Shown: positions 35,616 to 47,500, counted from the first letter of the stretch. The stretch: 64,000 nucleotides of DNA from Myrica gale (GCA_963930655.1 OZ005620.1:5905001-5969000), one strand, 5' to 3'. Numbers and translations are program-made. Notes: generated by a model from the letters alone, not told the origin.

Positions 35616-36225
35616 CCCATCATTTAAACATCAACACAATGGCATTTTTTATTCCCCTTTTGTAAATTTGCAGGCAACGCATTTTTACATCTTTAATGTA
35701 ATTTCGGCAGTAATATATTTTGCTACTTATCACCTATTTGAAATACAGCTAATTACGCTTAATTAATACAGGCGGATCAATATGTCGTTTGCCAGCTCCC
35801 AGTGTTAAACATATCATATTCGACAAAAAAAAAAGTTTAAAAAACTATGAGATTCTTACTTATCCAAAACAAAAAATATATTTAATTAAAAGTATTTATA
35901 AAATCTAGAGATTTGAATGATTCAGTAAAATTATTATTACTTAAAATCTAGAGATTCCGGATGATCCAACACAGTTATATTGTATAGATAAATCATTGTC
36001 TCAATTTAGATCACACGTACAAAATTACCGTCTCAGTCACATTTATGTGTATAGATAAATCATTGTCTGAATTTAGATCATACTTACAAAATCACTATCT
36101 AAGTCATATTTTAGTTTAGATTTTTAAGGTATTTGATGATGTGACATGCCAAGTGTCAACCATCAATATAGGGTCATGTAACAATATGTTACATGTCTCA
36201 TAAAGAAAGAATTATGATAAAAAAA

Positions 36226-36577
36226 ATGCGTAAATGCAACCACAATCCTTATGTATAAGAAAATTTCAAATTAATCGATGAGATAATGAAAGTTGCAAAT
36301 TAGTTCTTACGGTAAAATTTTCGTCAAAAACATGTCCTTTTATCTATCTTCGTCTCTTTCACTAACGGCATATGCTAGTCAACACCAACCATAACATGAT
36401 ATATGCTAAAGTAGACCCTGTAGTTTACTAGCATATGTGTTAGTAAAAGAGACGGAGATGGAAGAAAGGATGATTTGTAACGGAAACCTCACCACAGGGT
36501 CTAATTTGTAACTTTCTTTACCTTAGTGACTAATTTGTAATTTTTTCATATCATAAGGTACTGTGGGTGCATTTATG
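36226..36577. mobile_element. Long inverted-repeat MITE
   Basis: Arms of about 150 bp. The left arm begins GTAAATGCAACCACAATCC and reaches CACTAACGGCATATGCTAG. The right arm runs CTAGCATATGTGTTAGT to GTGGGTGCATTTATGG. The central loop is about 50 bp. The whole unit would fold into one hairpin. Confidence 0.6.
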
Positions 36578-37084
36578 GTTAATAAAAACATAAAATTCAC
36601 AAAAATAATAAATTAAATAAAAATGAAATTTGCTTTTTAATCACTGAGTTTTACCTTCTTTTCATTTTTAGTCCTTAAATTTAACCTGTCAAAATTTTAG
36701 TCCCTCACCTTTCTATACTTGTGAAAAATGATCCAGCCGTTAGTTTCTGTTAGTCTTGTTAACGGAAATTTTTTCCACGTCAGCCCCGTTTCCACGTCAG
36801 CCAACAATTCCCAGCGTTAAACTATCTCTTTCCTCTCTGCTACTCGCTGCATCTCTCTGCAACTACCGCTAGCTTTTCCTCCATTTTCTTGGTACGTATA
36901 TTTTACTGCCTGCCATTTTTCTCTCTGATCTTCACTGTCACATTGGCAAGTTTTTCTTTTTTTTCTTAAAAGCTACAACCTGGGCACGTTGGTTGTTTCT
37001 CCTCCTCTGCAAGTCGATCCAGTAACATACGAGCCCTGAAAATACAACTTATCAAACTATAAAACAGAAAATGTGACCACGATC

Positions 37085-37255
37085 ATAAACTCGAAGCTGG
37101 AGCTGGAGACTCTGCTCAAGGCCTCAGCTTATATACTGGGAGCCAGAGGTGGAAGCATTGTCTACAAGGCGGTGCTCGAGGATGGAACGGCGTTGGCAGC
37201 GAGGAGGATGGGAGAGAGCGCAGTTGAGAGGATGAAACTCTACGTAACCCTCCGT
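37085..37255 (+). pseudogene. Captured LRR receptor-kinase fragment
   Basis: The translation KLELETLLKASAYILGA and VYKAVLEDGTALAARRMGES is the start of the kinase domain of LRR receptor kinases, including the Lys-less ARR variant of the usual V(A)VRR motif. After VERMK the similarity decays. It lies inside Pack-MULE 1. Confidence 0.75.
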
Positions 37256-37426
37256 CACCCTCATCTGCTCTTTTGGCTTCCTAATGGCATTGGAAATGAA
37301 TGATATTGAAGTAACTCACAGTTGTGTAAACATACTCCCCACGTGCACTTCCAGAAGAACTAACACCCAGGTTCACCCGCTTTGTCCTGGCACTTCTTGT
37401 TTCGTTCCTTTCAAACGTCATTGTAG

Positions 37427-37790
37427 GTCAACGGTAGTGGGCAATTCGTGGGTTTAGCAGAGATGATTGGCACTGTTGATTTTGATAAAACCTTTGGAGT
37501 ATTGGCAGCAGGATAAGTGGAACGGGTGTTTCCCTGTGAAGTGGCGTTTCATAAAGGATATCGCTAATGGGTTGTTGAGACACATAACACTAGAAAACAA
37601 TGACAACAACCCTGTAACTAATAGCAGGGATACACAAGAGGTGAGGGCGTGTGCATCTATCCCGGGACATTCTCTCTTCTTTTTCCCCACTGCTTCTCTT
37701 GTTTCTGCTTTTTCCATCATGATTACTACACTTGAACCGTTGCTTGCTGATGCAGGTTAAGTTTGAGCAGGGTATTCAAATTCTTAAGCT
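37427..37790 (+). pseudogene. Captured YTH-domain (ECT-type) fragment with intron
   Basis: Exon 37427-37640 encodes [20 protein letters not shown], then after a 1-nt frameshift [16 protein letters not shown] and [25 protein letters not shown] intron (37641-37755) precedes [11 protein letters not shown]. This is the m6A-reader YTH domain of ECT proteins. The intron shows that genomic DNA, not cDNA, was captured. Confidence 0.85.
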
Positions 37791-39398
37791 TGATCTTCTG
37801 TGCCTAGTATGTAAATATACGTTTTTTACTCACTGGTCACTTGAGCAATAAATAGGGGAGGGATGGAGAGAGAGACCAAATTAAGAAAGAAAGATTGAGA
37901 GCGAAAAAGGATACCCAAAAACATTGAACAGGAAATTTCTATATCTTGGCAGAGGCTAGTTGCAATGGACAGCTCGTTTGGGCTTGGACAGGGATGCACG
38001 AGCACTTCTCATTCTGATTCTCTTCCGACGCTGTTTGATTTTTTGAGGAGGAGGATATTGGTCGTATGCTGCAATCTCTGTCCTCTTGACGCCTACCCAA
38101 CGCTGCGGCAATTGTCAACCATTATATGCATCATCCTTCCTTGGGAATTAAATTCAACTCAGTTTTACAAACACTATAACTATGGTAGTTGACAACGAAA
38201 CAATTGTAAAATTTAACCGAAAACTGCTTACGTTTTACTTTTCTTTAAAATATCATTAGGAGATGCAAGTTGATGATCGGACGGCTAGATGATGATACAA
38301 AGGGACAAGGGGAAATCTCATACCAGAGGAATACTGCAGTGAGGAATGCTTTTGAGTGAGATTGGAGGAAGAATTCGAAGAAGAAGCTTTCTGAAATATC
38401 TGTTGAAGAACCACAGCCTAGGAACGACCACTCACAAATACCAAGAACTTTCAGACTTGCCTGAGTTTCTGAAGTTCAATGGAGGAAAAGCTAGCGGTAG
38501 TTGCAGAGAGATGCCAATGTGACAGTGAAGATCAGAGAGAAAAATGGCAGGCAGTAAAATATACGTACCAAGAAAATGGAGGAAAAGCTAGCGGTAGTTG
38601 CAGAGAGATGCAGCGAGTAGCAGAGAGGAAAGCGATGGTTTAACGCTGGGAATTGATGGCTGACGTGGAAACGGGGCTGATGTGGAAAAAATTTTCGTTA
38701 ACAAGACTAACAGAAACTAACGGCTGAACCATTTTTCACAAGTATAGAAAGGTGAGGGACTAAAATTTTGACAGGTTAAATTTAAGGACTAAAAATGAAA
38801 AGAGGGTAAAACTCAGTGATTAAAAAACAAATTTCCCTAAATAAAAATATTATGCTTTTTATTAAGGGAAATTTGCTTTTTAGTCACTGGGTTTTTACCC
38901 CATTTTATTTTTAGTCACAAAACTCAATGTTTCAAAATTATAATCCTCAATCTTTCAATACAATTAAAAATTAGTCCTACCGTTACGTTCTGTTAGATTA
39001 ATTAACGGAATAGTGGTCCACGTCAGCCTCACTTTCCACGAACACCACCCACTTCCATGTCAGCACCTCAGTAATTAAAATTTAGCTGGAACGAAACGAC
39101 ATGTAGGCTAGTGTTAAATTTTTTTTTTTCCGTATAACCATACTGTGCGTTTCATGGAGTTCGCAGGAAAACCAATAAAAAAAATCGAAAAACTAGATTC
39201 TTAGGTAACAGAACTTAAGAAACAGAATTACATATTTTTCGAATTCAAGCGCAATCCTTCCCAATCAAAACCGAATCACCAAGTAGAGCAGCAAAACGAA
39301 CCATCAAAACCAGTACTCTCGCATACAGGATACAGCTACAAATATACATACAGTGAAGCAGGAATTACTGTGTGTGCGTGTGCATTACTTATGCGAAC

Positions 39399-39480
39399 CT
39401 GGCTTGGATTTCTTGAAACCGCCATTGCCATTCAAAGCAGCTTCGGGCCTCTCTCTCTTACGGCCACCGCCAAACTCCAT
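39399..39480 (-). pseudogene. Captured first exon of a CCCH zinc-finger protein
   Basis: ATG at 39480. The translation MEFGGGRKRERPEAALNG, continuing NGGFKKSKP, then reaches a GT donor at 39398. This N-terminus matches plant C3H14-like CCCH proteins from memory. The zinc-finger exons themselves are absent. The 5' UTR sequence appears to continue to about 39560. Confidence 0.65.
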
Positions 39481-39849
39481 CTTCAGCTCACCGAACGCGA
39501 AGATCCCAGAGAACCACGAACGATGGGAACGACCGCGCAGAATGAAAAAAAAAAACGCGAGAAAATAACAGAAGCAAAACCCTAAACGGGAAAAAGAAAA
39601 TAAGAGAATCTAGAAATAGACGGACATAGAGAACCCTAGGGTTCGCAAACGAGCAAAAGAAAAGAACGGGGTGGACAGAGACGGGCTGTGAACAAATAAA
39701 TATCACTTTATGCTTCAAAAGTATATGACTCCAAATACTCAGGATTATATGAATCTCAAAAAATTATGCTTCAAAAGTATATGAATCCCAATACTCCGTA
39801 ATCCGTAATATGTATATGAATCTCATACTAGATTCTTAGGTAAGACATA

Positions 39850-40446
39850 TCAAAAGTTTCCCTCGTTTGTAACAGTTGGAGACCTTACCTTCTCAAACCA
39901 ACCCCAATACTCAGGATTACAATGCACTGGAGACGACACAGTTATAGGCCTTGGCGTAAATGGACCTGCAGATCCTTTCCAGTTTGTCAAGCACTTCATC
40001 AGAACTTCTCCTACATTTCCTTCATTTATGGCCTCATAAACCTTCTCTATATCCCCACTAAGAAGCTCTGTCCCCACTTCGGCCCTCACAAACCGATATA
40101 TAGGATAAGTCCGACATTGCTTTATTCTATTAGCAACAGGAAAATCTCCCTTCTCAAATCTATCCCGTGCTTTTGCTACCTCTTCTCCGAGCGTTGCATC
40201 CAGTGTGTCTAGGAATACGGGTATACGCTTGAAAAATCACTGGGGAGAGGTTCTAAGTGCATATCTGTCCTGTTTTGGCTTTGTAAGAGGGTCTTTTTCA
40301 TGACGCAGCTTTGCTTCTTTCATGTAGTCACTTTCGTCCAGAATGAACTCCATGATAGCAGCTGATTCAATCTGGCCAGGGTGGTGCTTGAGCTCATGTG
40401 TCAGTGGCTCTGCGAACTCGGGGAAAGTGGCACTCATGAAACGCAC
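39850..40446 (-). pseudogene. Captured PAL fragments
   Basis: The first part, [20 protein letters not shown] to [14 protein letters not shown], is a central phenylalanine ammonia-lyase segment. It is followed at a stop codon by a C-terminal segment (DATLGEEVAKARDRFEKGDF, RTYPIYRFVRAEVGTELLSG). The sequence between them is missing, so two pieces of a PAL were joined. The extended tail with NPEYWGWFEKVRSP is unlike the common angiosperm PAL C-terminus. Confidence 0.8.
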
Positions 40447-42033
40447 AGTACGGTTACACGGGAAAAAAAAGTAACGCTAGCCTACATGTCGTTCCAGCTA
40501 AATTTTAATTACTGAGGTGCTGACATGGAAGTGGGTGGTGTTTGTGGAAAGTGGGGCTGACGTGGACCACTATTCCGTTAATTAATCTAACAGAACGTAA
40601 CGGTAGGACTAATTTTTAATTGTATCGAAAGATTGAGGATTATAATTTTGAAACATTGAGTTTTGTGACTAAAAATAAAATGGGATAAAAACTGACTAAA
40701 AAGCAAATTTCCCTTTTATTAATTTTCAAGACTACTAGTACGCAGCCACACCTCATGAACAATTGATATGCCACATCAAAGATTCCATTAGAAATATTTA
40801 TATATATAAGATTCTATTAGAAATCTTGAACGGAAATGTGACGGTATGATTTTGCAAGCATGCTTAAACTGTGTCAGTGATTTGTCAATTATAGAAAATA
40901 GACATATTTTTAAAATTTCATAAAAATTCATACAATAATTTTTTAAAATTTTCCCTTAATTTTACTAAGAGAGCCTTCACATTTCAAAAAGGATGACAAT
41001 AACTGAAAAATTCATTATCGCTAGAGTAAATTTCTAAAAATATCATTGCAACCACTTTAAAATTTTAAATTCAATATCTACGATGCTAGTCATATGCCCA
41101 TTTTCAGTCGTTTTGGAACCGTATCTTCAATGTCTATTTCAGTCATTTTCATCAATTTTTCATTTAGCTGTTTCTTGCACGTTTGCTAATGAAAGTATAG
41201 TTGTCGCGAGTTTGAGATATTTTGCAATTTCTTGCGCGAATTGTATGGTGCAATTTTAATAAAGATAAACATAAGAGGTGGACCCTATTGTAGGGGTCTA
41301 GGGCGCCCTACGCTACTCAAAACTTCATGTGAACAAATATAGACAATATATATATTGTAGGATCCACTTATTGTGTATATCTATTTCCAAATTGAATTAT
41401 ACAATTCAAACAAAAAATTATAGAGGATCTTTATTTGTTGCCATGCTCCTTTCGGGATTGAGATCCTCTTCAACTCCTTGCTAAAACTGGATTATATTAC
41501 TCAAAGAAAAATAGACACAAGAGATAGATCCTACAGTATTAAGTGATTTTCCAAGTATGACCTAACCCAAACATTGATTTATCAAATCTAAAAACCTAAG
41601 TAGTATCTTAAAATCGTAAGTAGTAATTTATAAATTGTCCTCCTTTTAAATTCCTATACGGACATAATTATACGTAGGCCCATCACCACCAAAAGGCAAC
41701 GCTAGAGAGGCCTAGGCTTAATTACTTAGGCCCGCAGAAGAAGCAAGTTGAGCCGTGTTGTGACTCATAAGGTTTTAAGGCCCAAAAGTATATAGATCAA
41801 CTAACTTTATTTTTTTGATAAATAAGTACGTAGATCAACTAACGAATGGGTTTGAGGCTTAAGTTGTAAAGTTGGTCATTTTGATGTAAATGTGAGATAT
41901 GTCCGAAGAGCTATTTTTTGGTAGGAAAAATGAAGGAAGATAATTAGGACTCAATCAAAAGGCTATATATTATGATTAATTGCTTAAAAAAAGGTCATGT
42001 ATTATGAAGAACACAATATTTGAAACTAATACT

Positions 42034-42231
42034 TTTTTTTTTATAACACAGGAGTTCCCAAAGTCGGGCCACTTCGTGTACTCATCTTATAAGTCAATCC
42101 GAGACATGTGTCAGGACCCCATCCAGCACACCCTAAATAAGTCAGGGGCGATAATAATGATGTTGAGACTCAAACTTGAGACATGTGAGAACCCAAACCG
42201 TTGTCTTACCACCCTACCAAACTCCTGGGGT
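42034..42231 (-). mobile_element. tRNA-derived SINE, copy 2
   Basis: Same family as 30829-31030 (shared GTCGGGCCACTTCGTGTAC and AAGTCAGGGGCGATAAT). Flanked by 11-bp duplications AAACTAATACT (42023-42033) and AAACTAGTACT (42232-42242). Confidence 0.85.
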
Positions 42232-42302
42232 AAACTAGTACTATTTACGTGCATGCAAAACCCATTATTTGTCATGCAAGAAATAATTTGAATGACATAA
42301 TT

Positions 42303-42494
42303 AAAGTTGCGTTTGCAAAGCTAATTTTCTCCAAAATTTTATCTTTCTTTTAATAAAATACTCCAATATAATCTCTCTCCCATAAAAAAATATAAAAATT
42401 ACAAAAACTATAAAAAATTACCTCTTCACCTTTTCACTAAACTCAATACCAACACATATTTCCATACCAAAAATATTACAACACAAACACAACG
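42303..42494 (-). mobile_element. Tourist-like MITE
   Basis: Reverse orientation copy of the family at 19684. It begins AGTTGCGTTTGC and ends ACACAAACACAACG. Confidence 0.65.
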
Positions 42495-42953
42495 TAAGTA
42501 GTCCCACAGGCATTGGAAGTTAATTTCGGGCTACTATTATTATATCGCCGTAATAGTTGGACCCGGCCACGTGGTCAACAGAGTTGCAGAACTTTAAAGA
42601 ATTGCATGCGCAGACCGTCTAGTTTTAACCTGACCAGTTAGGAAACAAAACACTTTCCCCTTCAAAATCTATAGAGATTTGACCAATTACATTGAATATG
42701 GTCCTTAAAACATCAAATCCATGCCATTGATTTTGTAGCTTCCCTCCTAACCAAGTAATTAAAAACTAATTAACAACTTTATCTTTTTCTTCCTTCCCGG
42801 TAGAAGTAGAACAGAAATCCTTGTCCATTTCAAGGAACAAGATTCATCAAATCACAGATCATACGAAGAACACAAGAAGATGTAAAACAAACATGAAAGC
42901 GCTCTGTGAAAGCAAAAACGGAAAGAATCGTATTATTCATGAAAATCCCAAAA

Positions 42954-42954
<1 letters not shown>

Positions 42955-43003
<49 letters not shown>
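42955..43003. repeat. (TA)n microsatellite
   Basis: About 24 TA units, roughly 90 bp downstream of the stop codon of the small minus-strand gene and therefore likely in its 3' UTR. Useful as a length polymorphism. Confidence 0.95.
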
Positions 43004-43006
<3 letters not shown>

Positions 43007-43095
43007 CCAATGAATACAGCGAAGAGACAGGAAGGTAAGGAAATTTGAAACAAAATGAGAGAGATGTCGACAATCTAACTTATAAGGCGGGAATT

Positions 43096-43350
43096 TTAAC
43101 GCTTCTGGGTAGTTTTGTGATACTTTTCCTTGATCCATTGAAAGCCTAAGGAGGTCCCTTCCTTGACCTTCTTTACGCCATGCGAAGCCACAGCTTTGGT
43201 CTTTCCAAGGCCTTCTCCAATCTTCTGTTTGTACTTGGCCGTTGAACTACTGTTCTTCTGGGTGTTGCCTGCAGGGACGGGGTCCGGGTTGCTGTAGTCC
43301 CACTGGTTAGCCCATGATGCGCCTGCCCCATGTGAGTTGCTTCTTTCCAT
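43096..43350 (-). CDS. Small conserved plant protein, 84 aa
   Basis: Single exon starting MERSNSHGAGASWANQWDYS and ending KEKYHKTTQKR. The N-terminal SWANQWDYS and the C-terminal KTKAVASHGVKKVKEGTSLG, then FQWIKEKY, are features I recall from a family of short unnamed angiosperm proteins. It is hydrophilic and very basic in the C-terminal half. There is no signal peptide, membrane segment or known catalytic motif. It is predicted soluble, with a possible amphipathic helix over residues 48-78. The function is unknown. The ATG at 43350 is the first in frame and gives the full conserved N-terminus. Confidence 0.75.
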   Translation of the reverse strand: MERSNSHGAGASWANQWDYSNPDPVPAGNTQKNSSSTAKYKQKIGEGLGKTKAVASHGVKKVKEGTSLGFQWIKEKYHKTTQKR

Positions 43351-44509
43351 TGCAGCGAGCCCTTGTTCACGAAGGAAAATATGGACGTGTTTACTCTAAA
43401 AGACGAGACACAGCGATGGGGATTGGGGAGAGGAAGAGACGTGCAAGTTTTCGCAATAATAGATGTCGAGTGGGGGGAATCATCAACCTAAAGGTTTTTT
43501 ATAGTCGTTTTTAGCGCGTTGGAATATGGGAATGGGTCATTTTGAAAATTGACGCTTTTGAGAGGCAATTTAAGAAATACTTTTTTCTTTGTCCACGAGA
43601 AAGTTTTTATTTGAAAGTAGATAAGTTTTGAATATTTTAATTTTACAGTCTTGGTTTCACTAATTTTGTTACATTATTTTACAATTGTAGGTACGAGTCA
43701 TTTGTCACGTCTCTAATATTTTTTTTTCCGGATAAGTTGTAACCATTAAAGTCTTCATTCCGGACTACTATTAAAAGAAGATAAGTTGGTTTCTCACGTG
43801 GACAGTCAGAGAAAAATTGAAATGCTAAATAATTAGGCGGTGGCAATCTTCCTTGCGGCTACTTCCAGCAATATATCTATAGGCTCCGAACCCAGAAGTC
43901 AAAAGCCTCAACTTTCAAAAGCTCATCCACGCAGTTTATAGTTAGTCAAAGTACAGCACCTCAACCAACCCGTAAGAAAACAAGAACCGGATCTACACCT
44001 TCTAGATAGTGATGAATTGTTTATATAGAGAAGAAAAATATAGTAATTTTTTGGAATTTGATGTGATTTTAGGAGACTAAATCCACCGCGGTGGTTGATG
44101 ACGTTGGCTGTTGTTCCTCTCTGTTGATGCTTTTTTTTTGGTTAATTAGGTGAAGGGGAAAGACTTTCTGTTGATTGATAAAGTATGCATGCCAAAAAAA
44201 AAAGCTGTATGGTGGGCGACGGCGTCACCATTTATTTTCTTATCTATTGCAGGCGGCTACCGGCTACAAAAAATAGCCAGAAGTAACCTTGTGTTTTTAT
44301 TCTTCTGACCTAACTCCTACAAATTAAATACCCACCTCATAAGTCAATGCCTATACCATTAGAGCTGGGCACTCCCTCCCCTTGGGGCGGAGGTGGTGCA
44401 AAATTGCAAATGCTACATTAGCTTGGTTCTAGTACTCAAGAAAAGTAAAAGACGTCTTCCTTTTCGAAGACGTAAATTGGCAAATGCAATGGCAGCTTCA
44501 CCAGGTAAT
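43351..44509. other. Spacer between small protein gene and NAGLU pseudogene
   Basis: Contains the 5' UTR and promoter of the small gene, then AT-rich sequence. No further gene was seen. Confidence 0.5.
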
Positions 44510-47500
44510 TTATGAATCGGGGCTTTGCAAATACTTGTTGAAAAGCCACTGGGATGTGTGTAAGAGCACTCCCAGTGCTTTCTGTTGGAAACGCTCATGC
44601 TGCTTTGCCAGTCATTTGTAAGCTTTATCCACTCTCTCCTCCAATGCTTCAACCGAAAATCATGCCCCTTCTCTGAACTTTCCATTAAGAAGTTGAAATA
44701 TATGGCCGCTCGTGGCCCATAGTAATCTCGTAAAAGACCACTCCAGTACTTGTTTCCTAAAACATTGGAAAGATAACAGTTACGTGAGTGAGTTGCCATC
44801 AAAATTTAATCGGTCAACTCTGTAACGTTGTAGAACGTAGACAACAAACCTCTTATAAAACATATAGAAACAATTTATTTGCACCTAATGGGCCTATTGC
44901 CTGTGCCTACAACTTCAACTACGTTGGAAAATAACAGTAAGGGAGGAAATAACTGTACCATAATCACGGAGCAGACTAGCTTCTTCCTGTGTTGTCGAAC
45001 CACATGGTTATTTGAGTTCTTGCATTCCATTCGAACTGTATTTTTGAATCACACCAACAAAAATCAACTGATTTGCACGATCATTTGGAAATTAACATGG
45101 AAGAGGTAAAAACCTGTTTTTCCTGTTCATCTTGAGCAAGCCTTTTTGCAATTTCCGGCCAAGGTCCCAAAAGAATGTTGGCGTTAAGTACATACCCCAC
45201 AAATGTTAAGATTTGCGAGCAGCAAATCTTGATATATTTTCAGCCACCTCTGACAGGAGTTATTGCACCAATGGAGAAGATTTGCACGCCGCAAATCTTG
45301 AAGAACTTTTTGGTTCATTTCACACAAAGATTTTTTTCTCCATAAATACAAACTTTTGTGAGTCCGGTGTGCCTTTGTGAAGAGCACCATCATGGGTTGA
45401 GAGATTGTGAGGTGAAGGTGCGGTGTGAGAGTTTGTAAAGTTTTGGTTCTTTGACTGAAATCAAAATACTCTCCTTCCGTGGACGTAAGCAATTACCGAA
45501 CCACGTAAATATTAGCCTCTCGTTGTTTGGTTTTTCATTTTGTGCTCAACAAAGAAAACCATCATGGCAAGCTAAGAGTGTCCGTATCTTCTACCAGGTC
45601 CAGAAACTTCTGGCTATGACTGGCCACTCCATGGACATCCTTCAAATGATAGGCTTCTATTACCTTCAAGAATAGCTGGTTTGCATATTTTGCTAAAGCT
45701 TGTCTAGTTAGGTCGACAAGGTCATACCTAGCACAGAAGAGGCACGTAACTAAAAGATGAAAAAGTTTGTGTAACAAAACAGTGCTCCAAGGATTGCATG
45801 AAAAAGCTTCAACACCAACAGACAGTGGTCCAAGAATTGTATGAAAAACCTTCAACACCAGAAAACATGCTAACCTGTAATTGTTACTTTCTGATAGTTC
45901 ATCCCCACTTGTGATGAAAAGTTCTAATGCATGTATTACTTCGGAAGTTGAATACCACAGATGAGGAGGATCAAATGAATCCATTATTTCCTCTAGGGCT
46001 GTTCTTGATTCTGATTTCCCATAATCGTTATAGCTATCATGCAGTACTGATATAACGGCAGGATCAACATCGGGAAATGCCAAAATTACATCCGTCTTTG
46101 TCCTGTAATCTTATCACCATGATTCAGATTCGAATGTATTGGAATGCATCAAGAATATCTAAATGGGTAATTGCAATTCAAAAGAATTCAACCTATACAG
46201 AGAGAATAGCCTTTTGACAACGGGGATCATGAGCAGGAAGGATACATTACTTAACAGTTTAGAATAGATTAAACTAGTTATGGGAACTTACATAGGCACC
46301 ATCAGTGCAGTTGTAGACAGTGTGATACAATATATCCCAGGCATCTTCTATTAAAGGAACGGATCGGGCCATAGCGTCTTGTCGAATATAAGTGAATCCA
46401 TGCCTGAAATAGGGGTAATCATGGGATGTTAATAAGTGAATGTCATGTAAAACCATACGCCTCAAACAAACAGCAAAACCAAAGAGAAGAAATAGTAGCA
46501 ATTCATAGGTGCCTAATTTTTTTTAACAAGAACGATGGTTTCAGGGCCTTATGAATGCATAAATTTGCAGACCATTTGAAAGCAAATACTTGTACACACT
46601 GTAGGTAGGAGATGAATTTACAAAAGACGTGCAATGAAATAGTTGAAGCATAACAAGAAAGAATGTCCACGATTCCTGGCTAATAATTTAATCAAGGTAG
46701 TCATTGCCTGGTGCTGGTCAATGCAAATCAGGCAGAAGGAAGAGGGTTACAAGGAATACCTCTTCAAAAGCCATAGCAATGAAATCCATAACCTACCTAC
46801 ACACACATGGATGCAATTTGTCCCACTCCAGAAGGTTTGCCTGTGGTAACTAATGGATCATATCGTGCTTGTGATTTGAATTTCCTATTTTGAATTGGCA
46901 TTGTAGATGGATTAAGCAAGCAACATTCTGCGAGTTGAGGAAAAAATTAGTATTACCTCGACATCAACTTTGTCGTGTTGGAAAGCCATTTCAGACATGA
47001 GGTCATAAACCACAGGATTCTGTTCTATACCTTCCATTGACATTCCAACTCCAACCTTCATGTAAGCAAATACTTTGCATGAGCTGAATAAAATAGAAGA
47101 AGCCAGAGGAAAATGACTACCAGTGATGCCAAGTTTTTGATATCTTTTGTTCTACCTACATAAGCATGTGGAAAGTACGGTGCGGGACAGCGGGAGAGAG
47201 AGGGAGGGAGTGAGAGAGGGAGTGGGGGTGAGAGACAGAGAGAGAGAGAGGTTAGGAACTATGATGGTTATGTCATCTACAAGCTCTGACCAAGGAAAGG
47301 GGCTCCAAACAAGACAATGCAAGGTGTGAAGATCGGATATTAGATCTTCCAAAATAAGCAAGTTTGTGTTAATCTATAACATTAATTTGTCTGGTCATCC
47401 ACTAATTGCTTAAGAAACAGTGTGTTTCTTTGACAGGGTACTATGAAAATTGGGGTGTGCTTTATCAGCCAGCCTACAATTTAAGTTTGTTATTCTCATT

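Larger units (their letters stand above)
36623..38837. mobile_element. Pack-MULE-type element 1
   Basis: 2215-bp element with terminal inverted repeats of about 326 bp (36623-36948 and 38512-38837; outer ends ATGAAATTTGC and ACAAATTTCCC). It is flanked by a perfect 9-bp duplication, TAAATAAAA, at 36614-36622 and 38838-38846. Long TIRs plus a 9-bp duplication define Mutator-like elements. There is no transposase. The interior holds fragments of two host genes (kinase 37085-37255, YTH 37427-37790) and an unassigned part. A 30-bp piece of the TIR-proximal region (GGAGGAAAAGCTAGCGGTAG) is repeated at 38481 and 38578. Confidence 0.9.
38866..40713. mobile_element. Pack-MULE-type element 2
   Basis: 1848-bp element with about 280-bp terminal inverted repeats (38866-39155 and about 40435-40713; ends GGGAAATTTGC and GCAAATTTCCC). 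It is flanked by a perfect 9-bp duplication, TTTTATTAA, at 38857-38865 and 40714-40722. The TIR ends match Pack-MULE 1 (GGGAAATTTGCTTTTTAGTCACTG type). No transposase is present. It carries a CCCH zinc-finger first exon and two fused PAL segments, both on the minus strand. Confidence 0.92.
40723..42954. other. Spacer with SINE and MITE
   Basis: No gene was recognised. Contents are AT-rich sequence, a SINE (42034-42231) and a Tourist-like MITE (42303-42494). Part of the right end is presumably the 3' flank of the small gene at 43096. Confidence 0.5.

Noticed and set aside
36226..36577. CRISPR-like or microRNA gene reading of the inverted repeat
   Set aside because: The arms are about 150 bp and the sequence resembles a MITE. 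Repeats are not regularly spaced, and this is a plant nuclear genome.
42830..43138. 102-aa minus frame with an IYIYIY run
   Set aside because: Most of it is translation of the (TA)n microsatellite.
47147..47361. Open frames over a GA-rich tract on both strands
   Set aside because: Low-complexity GAGA sequence inside a NAGLU intron gives artificial RERE/SLSL proteins.
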